Source: a bacterium (GTDB lineage: Bacteria > Zhuqueibacterota > QNDG01 > JAGLOF01). Taken from it: DNA of 54,322 nucleotides. Below the pieces are notes generated by a model. That model had not been told where the DNA came from, made no database searches, and was given only the letters and a program-made list of their open reading frames with translations. The position numbers and the translations under genes are program-made. The DNA lies in the NCBI GenBank assembly GCA_023139105.1, contig JAGLOF010000025.1, forward strand, positions 1 through 54,322. The letters run 5' to 3'. Below are positions 9,601-15,995 of the stretch, one piece after another; position 1 is the stretch's first letter; the number at the start of each line of letters is the position of its first letter.

Positions 9601-9805
9601 CGGTCCCGGTATTCCCGAAGCTGTACGCGACAAGATTTTTGATCCATTTTTCTCGACAAAGGAGATTGGGCAGGGTATGGGTATGGGTCTGTCTATATCA
9701 TATGCGATTATTGAAAAACATGGTGGATCTATCTCTGTGGATAGTGAACCTGGCAGAGGGAGCGTGTTCAGGATAAATCTGCCAAGAGATGGTGTAACAG
9801 GTTGA
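6695..9805 (+). CDS. Histidine kinase with FG-GAP propeller and ASPIC/UnbV sensor domains
   Basis: This membrane sensor kinase has about 1036 residues. Order: N-terminal hydrophobic export segment (1-20); seven FG-GAP/VCBS blades with calcium-type motifs (DIDGDRYPD, DVDNDGDGD, DVNMDGYLD, DLDGDGAPD, DVDNDGDLD, DFDNDGWLD, DYDRDGDLD; about 50-380); ASPIC/UnbV domain (about 397-488); three membrane helices (about 512-590), which place the kinase in the cytoplasm; GAF-like domain (about 605-750); coiled coil; H-box GQLVAGIAHELNNP with His811; ATPase with NLIINAAQAI, DTGPGIP and GMGLSIS. All kinase residues are present. The open frame extends to 6653; GTG 6671 is another possible start. No response regulator is adjacent. 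The ligand is unknown; a calcium-dependent surface or carbohydrate ligand is speculation. Confidence 0.88.
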   Translation: MSVLIQFISAGLLLMTTPLDTVRISPESVMFQTDRLDLLIPDIEDTFGAAFRDIDGDRYPDLYVVCYRSLNRLLVNRGDDLGFRDETVVSGLGGNLMPMAEHNVELNAVILDVDNDGDGDVIIAGHGFTTKLFINEGGLKFIPDDSALDLPDYHYTNQVIGADVNMDGYLDLFFVDEELTNRLLLNTGYGRFKDATASVGLEGYDRSFGAAFGDLDGDGAPDLYVANDNGPDYLYKNKGDGSFKRMYVPLRHLQSKLSSTAVCMGDVDNDGDLDLFVAGPDEEPAYLLINQIVAGDTVWHFDTQPVGSASATWDGVFADFDNDGWLDMFVAHHGANRYYKNYHGTLRCAWTESLSSGQSAFSTGVLPGDYDRDGDLDLFIANRDTFSLFYSNPVNNDNYLKVSVEGVRSNRDGIGSAVRIYRATGSFNKSDFLAMREIGTGGGYLSLTSSEAHFGLAGFERVDVEVQYPGGRVVRRIDVSRGQEILISEYVGITRQFFFFIHRISVLLNQRSFWRILILSLVYLATISFIIFLGIRRYKWSALTATLSMAFFFFTAYGIILTSSELGAVKSFILLDIVTLFVGTALILHFERILRLHRAGARDRAVLVALSHQIVEIRNESDLARIVVTHLAEHSDFSGVAVFLAEQESVDALLESKGFGTIDRSWLEESLEKCRIIGGGRMAADQYREVEWMLPIGRDEYFFGLLLLGHRSQSESPADEDRDLFSSIVSQMAIALENIAYINKSNEMIQKLTEAEVREQYLAELESSNMALDEKNRELIRLYDELKQAETQLIQREKMASLGQLVAGIAHELNNPVGFIYANIRQLKTYLKPIQQAAAIAVESTVELNYILPDLESLIEDTVRGSIAVKALVENLRTFSHLDQAEMTETNVHEGIETSLIIASPQLKDRISIIKDYQAVGRLEAHPGQLNQVFLNLIINAAQAIDGEGSITLRTRDESDMLIIEVEDTGPGIPEAVRDKIFDPFFSTKEIGQGMGMGLSISYAIIEKHGGSISVDSEPGRGSVFRINLPRDGVTG

Positions 9806-9867
9806 TTGAAAGAAATCAACTGTTAAAACAATACACTACCAGAAAATTACCAGGAGTATCACTCGCT

Positions 9868-10284
9868 ATGGATAAAGATATTAGATGGATACAGAGATTT
9901 GAAAAATACATAAAAGCTCTCGGTAGTTTAACAGGAGATATTGAATTAGCATCAAAACGAGAGCTGTCAGATATAGAGCGGCGGGGTTTAATCCAAGCTT
10001 TTGAGTATACATATGAACTTGCATGGAATACTATAAAAGATTTTTATCAATCCATCGGTGAAACGGATATTCAAGGTAGTCGTGATGCTTTTAGGATTGC
10101 TTTTAATAGAGGCCTGGTAAAAAATAAAGATCTAATTAAAACTGTTAAAAGTCGTCAGATAACATGTCATACTTATAACGAAGAAACAGCAACGGAAATT
10201 TTCCAAGATGTTTTTGATAAATATTATGATGCTTTTAAAGAATTAGAGGCTAGTCTGCAAGGCGAAAAAGAAAAAAGAAAGTAA
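9868..10284 (+). CDS. HEPN-domain protein, HI0074 family (paired with nucleotidyltransferase)
   Basis: This small all-helical protein of 138 residues belongs to the 'nucleotidyltransferase substrate-binding protein, HI0074' family and pairs with the minimal nucleotidyltransferase just downstream (6-base gap). The HEPN R-x4-H motif is present as R96...H101 in RQITCHTYNEETA; the Asn usually next to the Arg is Gln. CAGGAG lies 11 bases before the ATG at 9868; the frame is open back to 9802 but family alignment favours 9868. The pair is A+T-richer than its neighbours, consistent with transfer. It could be a type VII-like toxin-antitoxin pair, but HI0074 proteins are not proven toxins. Confidence 0.85.
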   Translation: MDKDIRWIQRFEKYIKALGSLTGDIELASKRELSDIERRGLIQAFEYTYELAWNTIKDFYQSIGETDIQGSRDAFRIAFNRGLVKNKDLIKTVKSRQITCHTYNEETATEIFQDVFDKYYDAFKELEASLQGEKEKRK

Positions 10285-10290
10285 TGAGAT

Positions 10291-10602
10291 ATGTTTGGTT
10301 TAGAGGAAAAAACAATACTTGAAATTCAAGAGGCTATTGCAAAAAACCCTCTAATTGATAAAGTAATTTTATACGGATCTCGCGCAAAAGGTAATTTCAG
10401 AACCGGTTCGGATATTGATATTACTCTAATTGGAAAAGAACTAAACTTAAATAATAGTGTTTACCCTTTGATGGATGCAATTGAAGAACTGTGTCTGCCG
10501 TATATGTTTGATATTTCGGTTTTTAACCAAATTGATGATGAAAATTTGATAGATCATATTAATAGAGTCGGGAAAATTTTGTATTTAAAAAGAGGATTAT
10601 GA
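10291..10602 (+). CDS. Minimal nucleotidyltransferase (MNT/HI0073 type)
   Basis: This 103-residue nucleotidyltransferase of the DNA polymerase beta fold carries the signature GSRAKG then RTGSDIDITL (residues 29-45), with D41 and D43 as the metal-binding pair and D74 in MFDISVF as the likely third acid. In characterised HEPN/MNT pairs the MNT protein AMPylates or otherwise modifies the HEPN partner; that role is inferred here. Its stop codon overlaps the ATG of the AraC regulator (ATGA), so translation of the regulator is probably coupled to it. Confidence 0.88.
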   Translation: MFGLEEKTILEIQEAIAKNPLIDKVILYGSRAKGNFRTGSDIDITLIGKELNLNNSVYPLMDAIEELCLPYMFDISVFNQIDDENLIDHINRVGKILYLKRGL

Positions 10603-11585
10603 ACTCACCTTACAAAAATCGTCTACCTGTTCGTGAAATGTCTCCTTCACGGGCAGAGTATACTGCACGGATTAACCGCGTATTAGACTATATTGATGCC
10701 CATCTCTCAGAATCTTTGACTCTGGAAAGATTAGCGGCAGTGGCTCATTTTTCTCCCTATCATTTTCATAGGCTTTTTGCTGCGCTTGTTGGCGAGCGGC
10801 TCTTTGGTTATATTCAGCGAATCCGTTTGGAGAGAGCGGCTTCATGGCTGGTGGGCCATCCTTATCGTCCTGTTACTGAAATCGCTTTGGATTCGGGTTT
10901 CGGTTCATCTGCGGCTTTTGCCAGGGCCTTTAAAGAGACATTTGCATGCACTGCCAGTGAGTGGCGGAGGCGCAAGTTAGGTAATGTTGATAGCAATATG
11001 GATCAAACAGAAGGCAATACCGGGATAGAATTGACTGTTGATAATTTCTATTTTGATGGTGAATCTAACATCCATCAAAGGAGGAATATCATGAAAGTTA
11101 AAGCGATTGAATTTGGAGTCCGCTCTATTGAAGCTATGGAAGTGGTATATGTAAGGCATATTGGTCCCTATGCCGGAGATGGCGATCTGTTCAAAGGACT
11201 ATTCGGACGTCTTGCACGATGGGCCGGGCCCAGGGGGCTTATGGGGCCGGATGCACGCTGGTTGACTATTTATCACGATGATCCTCATATTACCGATGAG
11301 AATAGTCTGCGAATCAGTGTCTGTCTGACTGTGGCACCTGAGACCAGGGCTGAGGGTGAAATTGGCAGAATGACTATTCGGGGCGGACAGTATGCAGTAG
11401 GTCGTTTTGAGATAGCTACAGATAAATTTGCCGGTGCATGGCAGGCCATGTGCGCAGATTATCTGCCGGAGAGCGGGTGGCAACCGAGTGACCAGCCGCC
11501 TTTTGAAATCTGTCTTAATGATCCTGAAAAACATCCAGAACATAAACATCTGATTGAGATCTGCGTGCCCGTGAAGCCGCTTTAA
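10599..11585 (+). CDS. AraC-family regulator with GyrI-like effector-binding domain
   Basis: This 328-residue protein has an N-terminal AraC DNA-binding domain with two helix-turn-helices (about residues 17-125: ESLTLERLAAVAHFSPYHFHRLF, then VTEIALDSGFGSSAAFARAF). A linker (126-164) and a C-terminal GyrI/SbmC-like small-molecule domain (about 165-328, MEVVYVRHIGPYAGDGD) follow. This layout is known for Rob/BltR-like multidrug-responsive regulators. The ATG overlaps the upstream gene by 4 bases; M14 at 10638 is closer to the usual family start. A strong internal ribosome site sits exactly at the domain boundary (separate entry), so a free effector-binding domain may also be made. Confidence 0.9.
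   Translation: MNSPYKNRLPVREMSPSRAEYTARINRVLDYIDAHLSESLTLERLAAVAHFSPYHFHRLFAALVGERLFGYIQRIRLERAASWLVGHPYRPVTEIALDSGFGSSAAFARAFKETFACTASEWRRRKLGNVDSNMDQTEGNTGIELTVDNFYFDGESNIHQRRNIMKVKAIEFGVRSIEAMEVVYVRHIGPYAGDGDLFKGLFGRLARWAGPRGLMGPDARWLTIYHDDPHITDENSLRISVCLTVAPETRAEGEIGRMTIRGGQYAVGRFEIATDKFAGAWQAMCADYLPESGWQPSDQPPFEICLNDPEKHPEHKHLIEICVPVKPL
11077..11093 (+). promoter_or_regulatory. Internal Shine-Dalgarno and in-frame ATG at domain boundary
   Basis: AAAGGAGG (11077-11084) stands six bases before an in-frame ATG at 11091, inside the AraC-GyrI gene and just where the GyrI-like domain begins. It is among the best ribosome sites in the window. Initiation here would give a 164-residue stand-alone GyrI-like protein ending at 11585. 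Use of the site is inferred. Confidence 0.6.
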
Positions 11586-11894
11586 GGCGACAAGGTAGAG
11601 TAAGAGTGAATTTCAGGTTTGAAATCTAAATATTCATGAAAAGTGTTTTTCGCTGGAGTAATGACTTTATCTATCCTTGCACTGTTCTTTCAGATTCGGT
11701 GAATTCTGTAATCCTGTCCAAAAAACAACTGGACGGGATTACAGGATCAACAGGAAAGAGCAAGCAATGAAAAATGAAATAATATCTGTGTTTCATCAGT
11801 GTCAATCCGTGGCAGTACTTATAATTTATCCAATAGATTCGACATAGAGTTCTTTTTTAGACAGGCCAATTTTACTCAAATTCGAGGAAACCTT
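11586..11894 (+). other. Intergenic stretch with repeat relics, no gene
   Basis: This holds the hairpin repeat at 11703-11747 and, at about 11785-11815, a decayed tract (ATCTGTGTTTCATCAGTGTC then CCGTGG) resembling the reverse strand of the dispersed repeat. An open frame starting at 11799 only extends the next gene backwards and lacks a ribosome site. Confidence 0.5.
11703..11747. repeat. Imperfect palindrome (18-bp arms), intergenic hairpin repeat
   Basis: ATTCTGTAATCCTGTCCA (11703-11720) pairs with TGGACGGGATTACAGGAT (11730-11747), with two G-T pairs and a 9-base A-rich loop. There is no T-tract, so it is not a standard terminator. AATCCTGT-type palindromes are common intergenic repeats in some bacteria; that link is from memory. 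Confidence 0.6.
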
Positions 11895-12869
11895 ATGAAA
11901 ATGCCCGCTCCGTTTCTCTTTCTGGCGATAATGCTCGCCTTCACCGGTTGCAGCAAGAAGACCTTTGTCTCTATCGGAACAGGAGGCGTCACTGGCGTTT
12001 TTTATCCCACCGGCGGTGCCATATGCCGGATCATCAACAACAAGTCGGCAGAGTATGGTATAAAAGCGACAGTGGAATCAACTGCCGGATCGGTGTACAA
12101 TGTTAATGCTGTAATCAGCGGTGATCTGGATTTTGGTGTAGTTCAATCGGACAGGCAGTATCAGGCAGTTTACGGGCTGGCCGAATGGGAAGACAGGGGC
12201 CCCCGGGAAAGCCTGCGCTCTGTCTTCTCCATACATCCTGAAGCCGTCACCTTGATTGCGTCGTTGAAGAGCGGGATTAAACACATCGAAGATCTGAGAG
12301 GAAAACACGTCAACATCGGTAATCCCGGATCCGGTCCTTTGCAGAATTCACGGGATGTGCTGAAGGCATTCGGAATGACGGAGGACGATATCCGGGCCGA
12401 GTATGTCAAGGCAATTGAAGCACCGTCTCTTTTGCAGGATGAACGCATTGACGCCTTTTTTTATACTGTGGGCCATCCAAATGGAAATATAAAAGAAGCG
12501 ACTTCCGGTCGTATCAAGGTTCGCATTGTACCTATACAGGGCCTGGCTCGGGATACGTTGATTCGGGAAATGCCATACTATACACGAACAACCATCTCTC
12601 ATGATCTTTATCCAAATGCTGAAAATGACCGGGACATAGAGAGCTTAGGAGTGAGGGCTACTTTAGTAACCTCACAATCGGTTGATGAATCCATTGTTTA
12701 TGCTATAACCAGGGAAGTTTTTGAAAATTTTGAATTTTTCAAGACGCTGCATCCCGCATTTGCAACCCTAACGAAAGCGGATATGTTGTCAGGCCTTTCT
12801 GCGCCCATTCATATTGGCGCATTGAGATACTACAAAGAATCTGGCCTTGACAAATTTATAAAGAATTAA
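11895..12869 (+). CDS. TAXI-family TRAP transporter substrate-binding lipoprotein
   Basis: This extracytoplasmic solute-binding protein (324 residues) belongs to the TAXI type of TRAP transporters. The ATG at 11895 has GAGG seven bases upstream and gives a lipoprotein signal ending AFTGC (Cys19). The mature start SIGTGGVTGVFYPTGGAI is the family hallmark, followed by STAGSVYNV and GKHVNIGNPGSG. It binds an organic acid or amino acid (glutamate is known for some members) and hands it to the fused permease encoded downstream. The ligand here cannot be told. Confidence 0.93.
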   Translation: MKMPAPFLFLAIMLAFTGCSKKTFVSIGTGGVTGVFYPTGGAICRIINNKSAEYGIKATVESTAGSVYNVNAVISGDLDFGVVQSDRQYQAVYGLAEWEDRGPRESLRSVFSIHPEAVTLIASLKSGIKHIEDLRGKHVNIGNPGSGPLQNSRDVLKAFGMTEDDIRAEYVKAIEAPSLLQDERIDAFFYTVGHPNGNIKEATSGRIKVRIVPIQGLARDTLIREMPYYTRTTISHDLYPNAENDRDIESLGVRATLVTSQSVDESIVYAITREVFENFEFFKTLHPAFATLTKADMLSGLSAPIHIGALRYYKESGLDKFIKN

Positions 12870-12915
12870 GGTTCTATGCTGATTCAATGGGAGTTTTGCA
12901 CTGTAGTCTTTCAGA

Positions 12916-12962
12916 ATTGGGAAAAGAGCAACTCCAGCATATCTCCACGGAAATTACACGGA
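12916..12962. repeat. Dispersed intergenic repeat, diverged copy
   Basis: GAAAAGAGCA, then CTCCACGGAAATTACACGG, resembles the copies at 131-175 and 15220-15270 with substitutions and a small insertion. It lies in the 232-base spacer between the two TRAP transporter genes, where no gene is visible. Confidence 0.4.
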
Positions 12963-13101
12963 AGAAGATATTTGTGAAAATGATGTTTAATCCTGTGCAA
13001 AGGCCTTGTAGATCCTTGGAAAAATTTATATTACTGTAGAAGAAAAGGATTGTTATTGCCCACTCTAGACAACATGGAACCAGAATTCGTCAAGGATGTT
13101 T

Positions 13102-15105
13102 ATGATAAAAACTGAAAAAACCAACCTGTGGACACGTCGTATTGTAGTGATGCTTGCCGTGGCCTGGGCGATTTTTCAATTCATGCTGCCTCAATTCATA
13201 TTGCTTGACCGTATTACAATCCGGGCAATTCATTTGATGTTTGCCATATTGCTGGCTTTCACGGCTTTTCCTGCAAGGCGCCGCCATGGAGAAGAACGCT
13301 TTTGTGCAGATCGCTCTCAGGGAGAGCTGTTGATTAATGCTCTCATGGCAATAGTGGCCGCTGTGGCCGTTCTCTATATTGTTATCGATTGGGTTGGCAT
13401 TTCTACACGCGCCGGTTCACCGCTTTTCCGGGACCTGGCTATCGGTGTAGTGGCAGTCGTCTTACTTCTGGAGGCATCACGCCGTGTGATTGGGCCGGCC
13501 CTGGCAATTGTGGTATTGCTTTTTACTGTGTATGCATTTCTGGGACCCTATCTTCCCGATGTTTTTGCCTTTAAGGGCGTGTCTCTTAGAAAATATATCA
13601 CACAGGTCTTTCTTTCATCGGAAGGCATCTATGGAATTCCTCTGGGTGTATCAGCCTCCATCGTTTATCTTTTTGTGCTCTTTGGTGCTTTGCTTGAGAA
13701 AGCGGGAGCAGGATCGTTCTTTATCAAATTGGCTCTCTCTTTGCTCGGCCGCTACAAGGGTGGTGCTGCAAAAGCGGCTGTATTTTCCAGTGGCCTAATG
13801 GGTTGCATATCAGGATCCAGTGTGGCCAACATTGTTACAACAGGCACATTTACCATTCCGTTAATGAAAAAAGTAGGCTATCCGGCTAAAAAAGCTGCAG
13901 CTATCGAAGTTGCGGCCAGTACGGATGGTCAGCTCATGCCGCCAATTATGGGTGCGGCTGCCTTCATCATTGCAGAATATGTTAACCTGCCATATATCGA
14001 AGTGATCAAGGCTGCGGCTATTCCGGCTTTTGTCTCCTATGGTGCACTATTTTATATTACTCATCTGGAAGCATGCAAACTTGGCATGACGGGTCTTCCC
14101 AGAGATCAGATCCCCTCTTTCAGAAAAACATTGAGAGAAGGATTCACATATATCATTCCACTTTTGGTATTACTTGTGGAACTGTTATATTTTCGTCATT
14201 CCCCGGAACTTTCAGTTTTTAAAGCTATCCTTGTATTAGTGGCTGTAATTTTTTATATGGAGTATAAAAAGGGTCGTGCAGAGACTGGTACAAAACGGTC
14301 CGGTCTGTGGAAGGTTGTGCAAAATACATTCCGACTTATTGGGAAAGGCTGCATTCAAGGATCCAAAAATATGGTTTCAGTAGCTTTGGCCACGGCTGTG
14401 GCCGGTATGGTAGTTGGTGTGGTGAACCTTGGTATTGGAGGAATGATAACACAGATAGTAGAAATACTCTCAGGTGGCAATGTTTTTTTACTTTTAATTA
14501 TTACTGCTGTTGCAAGTTTAATCCTGGGCATGGGGTTGCCTACAACAGCCACATATATTGTTATGGCTTCATTGACAGCACCAATTATTGTTGAATTAGG
14601 CAACAAATTTGGATTCTTCATTCCATTGATCAGTGCTCATTTTTTCTGTTTCTTTTTCGGGATTTTAGCAGATGATACTCCCCCGGTTGGTCTGGCGTCA
14701 TATGCTGCAGCTGCACTGGCTGAATCCGAACCCATTGCTACAGGGATTCAGGCTTTCTTGTATGATCTTCGCACGGCCATTGTCCCTTTTATGTTTGTCT
14801 TTAATTCAGATATTATCCTGTATAATATTAATAATCCTTTTCAGATTCTGCTTGTTTTTATAATGACTTTACTGGCGGCACTTATGTTTACCAGTATGGT
14901 ACAGGGCTGGTTTATTATTAAAAATAAGTGGTATGAAATCCCTATCCTGGCTTCTGCTGTATTTATTCTCTTTAATCCCAAGAGTGCAACGAGATTGTTG
15001 AGTCCCGGGAGCGAAGGCAGTTATTGGATGTATGCCGTAGGTGTGGGATTGATTGCTGTAATATATTTCATGCAGAAATATAGAGTGAAAGCGGTCGCTA
15101 TTTAA
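13102..15105 (+). CDS. TRAP transporter fused permease (4TM/12TM)
   Basis: This inner-membrane permease of 667 residues fuses the small (DctQ-like) and large (DctM-like) TRAP subunits, the form that pairs with TAXI binding proteins. Many hydrophobic helices are present, with the conserved core VFSSGLMGCISGSSVANIVT followed by TGTFTIPLMKKVGY, and a second half-site LILGMGLPTTATYIVMA. Transport is sodium- or proton-driven by family knowledge. AAGGA with 5-base spacing supports the ATG at 13102 over that at 13096. It and the binding protein form a two-gene transporter separated by 232 bases containing repeat relics. Confidence 0.94.
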   Translation: MIKTEKTNLWTRRIVVMLAVAWAIFQFMLPQFILLDRITIRAIHLMFAILLAFTAFPARRRHGEERFCADRSQGELLINALMAIVAAVAVLYIVIDWVGISTRAGSPLFRDLAIGVVAVVLLLEASRRVIGPALAIVVLLFTVYAFLGPYLPDVFAFKGVSLRKYITQVFLSSEGIYGIPLGVSASIVYLFVLFGALLEKAGAGSFFIKLALSLLGRYKGGAAKAAVFSSGLMGCISGSSVANIVTTGTFTIPLMKKVGYPAKKAAAIEVAASTDGQLMPPIMGAAAFIIAEYVNLPYIEVIKAAAIPAFVSYGALFYITHLEACKLGMTGLPRDQIPSFRKTLREGFTYIIPLLVLLVELLYFRHSPELSVFKAILVLVAVIFYMEYKKGRAETGTKRSGLWKVVQNTFRLIGKGCIQGSKNMVSVALATAVAGMVVGVVNLGIGGMITQIVEILSGGNVFLLLIITAVASLILGMGLPTTATYIVMASLTAPIIVELGNKFGFFIPLISAHFFCFFFGILADDTPPVGLASYAAAALAESEPIATGIQAFLYDLRTAIVPFMFVFNSDIILYNINNPFQILLVFIMTLLAALMFTSMVQGWFIIKNKWYEIPILASAVFILFNPKSATRLLSPGSEGSYWMYAVGVGLIAVIYFMQKYRVKAVAI

Positions 15106-15112
15106 ATATTAT

Positions 15113-15214
15113 GGCTCTTCCGACAATTGTGTGGAATTATAAATCCGCAGAGAATGCAGAAGAGTACAGCATGTTGGTCGTAGGTTATTAATCCATAAAA
15201 TATCCGGAAGAGCC
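15113..15214. repeat. 102-bp element bounded by perfect 10-bp inverted repeats
   Basis: GGCTCTTCCG (15113-15122) and CGGAAGAGCC (15205-15214) are exact inverse complements 82 bases apart, just after the TRAP permease stop. No obvious target duplication flanks them. It could be a small non-autonomous element or a long-range hairpin. Confidence 0.45.
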
Positions 15215-15219
15215 TAAAA

Positions 15220-15270
15220 GAAAAAGCATTTGACCACGGAATACACAGAATACACGGAGCCTCCCAGCCC
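15220..15270. repeat. Dispersed intergenic repeat, longest copy
   Basis: AAAAAGCATTTGACCACGGA, continuing ATACACAGAATACACGGAGCC and then a C-rich tail. It is the fullest of at least three related tracts in the window (131-175, 12916-12962). It contains an internal near-duplication, ATACACAGA / ATACACGGA. Confidence 0.5.
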
Positions 15271-15395
15271 AGAGCCCTACATATAAAAAAAGAGCTCTTG
15301 CGGATGATGTGTTGTACGCCCTTTCCTCCCATATCGTCCCCCCCGGACAGAACCGGGACTAAGCCTGAAATCTTTTAGCCGCCCTTATAAATGAT

Positions 15396-15484
15396 GAATA
15401 TCCAATTTCCAATAGGCAATATCGAATGTCGAAGTAAGAACCCCTTGGAAATTTGACATTCGATATTCTGCTGTTCAATATTCA
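15396..15484. repeat. Long palindromic intergenic repeat
   Basis: A perfect 13-bp inverted pair AATATCGAATGTC (15418-15430) / GACATTCGATATT (15455-15467) surrounds a 24-base centre. Outer GAATAT / ATATTC runs extend the symmetry to about 90 bases. It resembles the 'GAATATCGAATGTCGAA' palindromes scattered in many FCB genomes (from memory). No coding sense. Confidence 0.6.
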
Positions 15485-15715
15485 CTCCATTAAATTTCAA
15501 TACTCTATGCCTGCCGAATCATTATCCTTGGGGCATGGCAAGGTGGCTCCGTGTCTTTCGCGGGCAATGAATGAGTCCGTTCCTTCAGGATGACTGTGGC
15601 AAATTTCCTCAAAGCTCAGTAGGAACTGCCCATTAATCTAGCAATTAGTTGTTCTGTACCGGCTGGGATAAAAAATGGGGAATAAAGGATTGTTTTTCTG
15701 GTTATTCTGCCATAA

Positions 15716-15958
15716 ATGCATCTGCATGACAGGCTCGCTACAGATAAAAGGCATAGTGTTGATGCCATGTCCATAAATGCCGCTGATACCAGGAAATGTA
15801 CCGTTCATCACAATTTACTTTCAAAATCCATCATTATTGTTGAAAATTGTCGCAGGTTGGATGAGTTGATTGGGATGTCATTTCAATTTACTTGTTTTCC
15901 GTTAGCCATAACCGGTGCCGATGGTTCTCCGGTACGTGCTGTTGCAATAATTGACTGA
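15716..15958 (+). pseudogene. Remnant of a cyclase-family (kynurenine formamidase-like) gene
   Basis: The translation of 15758-15958 reads like the C-terminal 65 residues of a cyclase/formamidase-family hydrolase: VDAMSINAAD, then HHNLLSKSIIIVENCRRLDE and the end motif ITGADGSPVRAVAI. Just upstream, IKGI (15744-15755), expected right before VDAMS, lies in a different frame, suggesting a frameshift. The N-terminal two thirds, with the metal-binding HxGTHxD region, are absent. There is no ribosome site. This is a decayed, non-functional fragment. Confidence 0.72.
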
Positions 15959-15995
15959 GAGGTTTTAATACCTCTCATTGATAATGGGGGGTGTT

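Larger units (their letters stand above)
15106..15995 (+). other. Gene-poor stretch with repeats and a gene remnant
   Basis: About 890 bases without an intact gene. It holds, in order, a 10-bp inverted repeat (15113/15214), a dispersed repeat copy (15220-15270), a long palindrome (15396-15484), nothing recognisable at 15485-15715, and the remnant of a cyclase-family gene (15716-15958). It looks like an insertion and decay hotspot. Confidence 0.6.

Noticed and set aside
9487..9819. Minus-strand 110-residue frame opposite the kinase ATPase domain
   Set aside because: It is antisense to a well-conserved kinase core, has no ribosome site and encodes no recognisable protein.
11799..11894. Extended N-terminus of the TAXI binding protein
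   Set aside because: The added 32 residues would bury the lipoprotein signal; GAGG with 7-base spacing supports the ATG at 11895.
15300..15715. Possible transposase or tRNA remnant in the gene-poor gap
   Set aside because: No tRNA-like T-loop (GGTTCRAATCC) and no transposase motif could be read in any frame.
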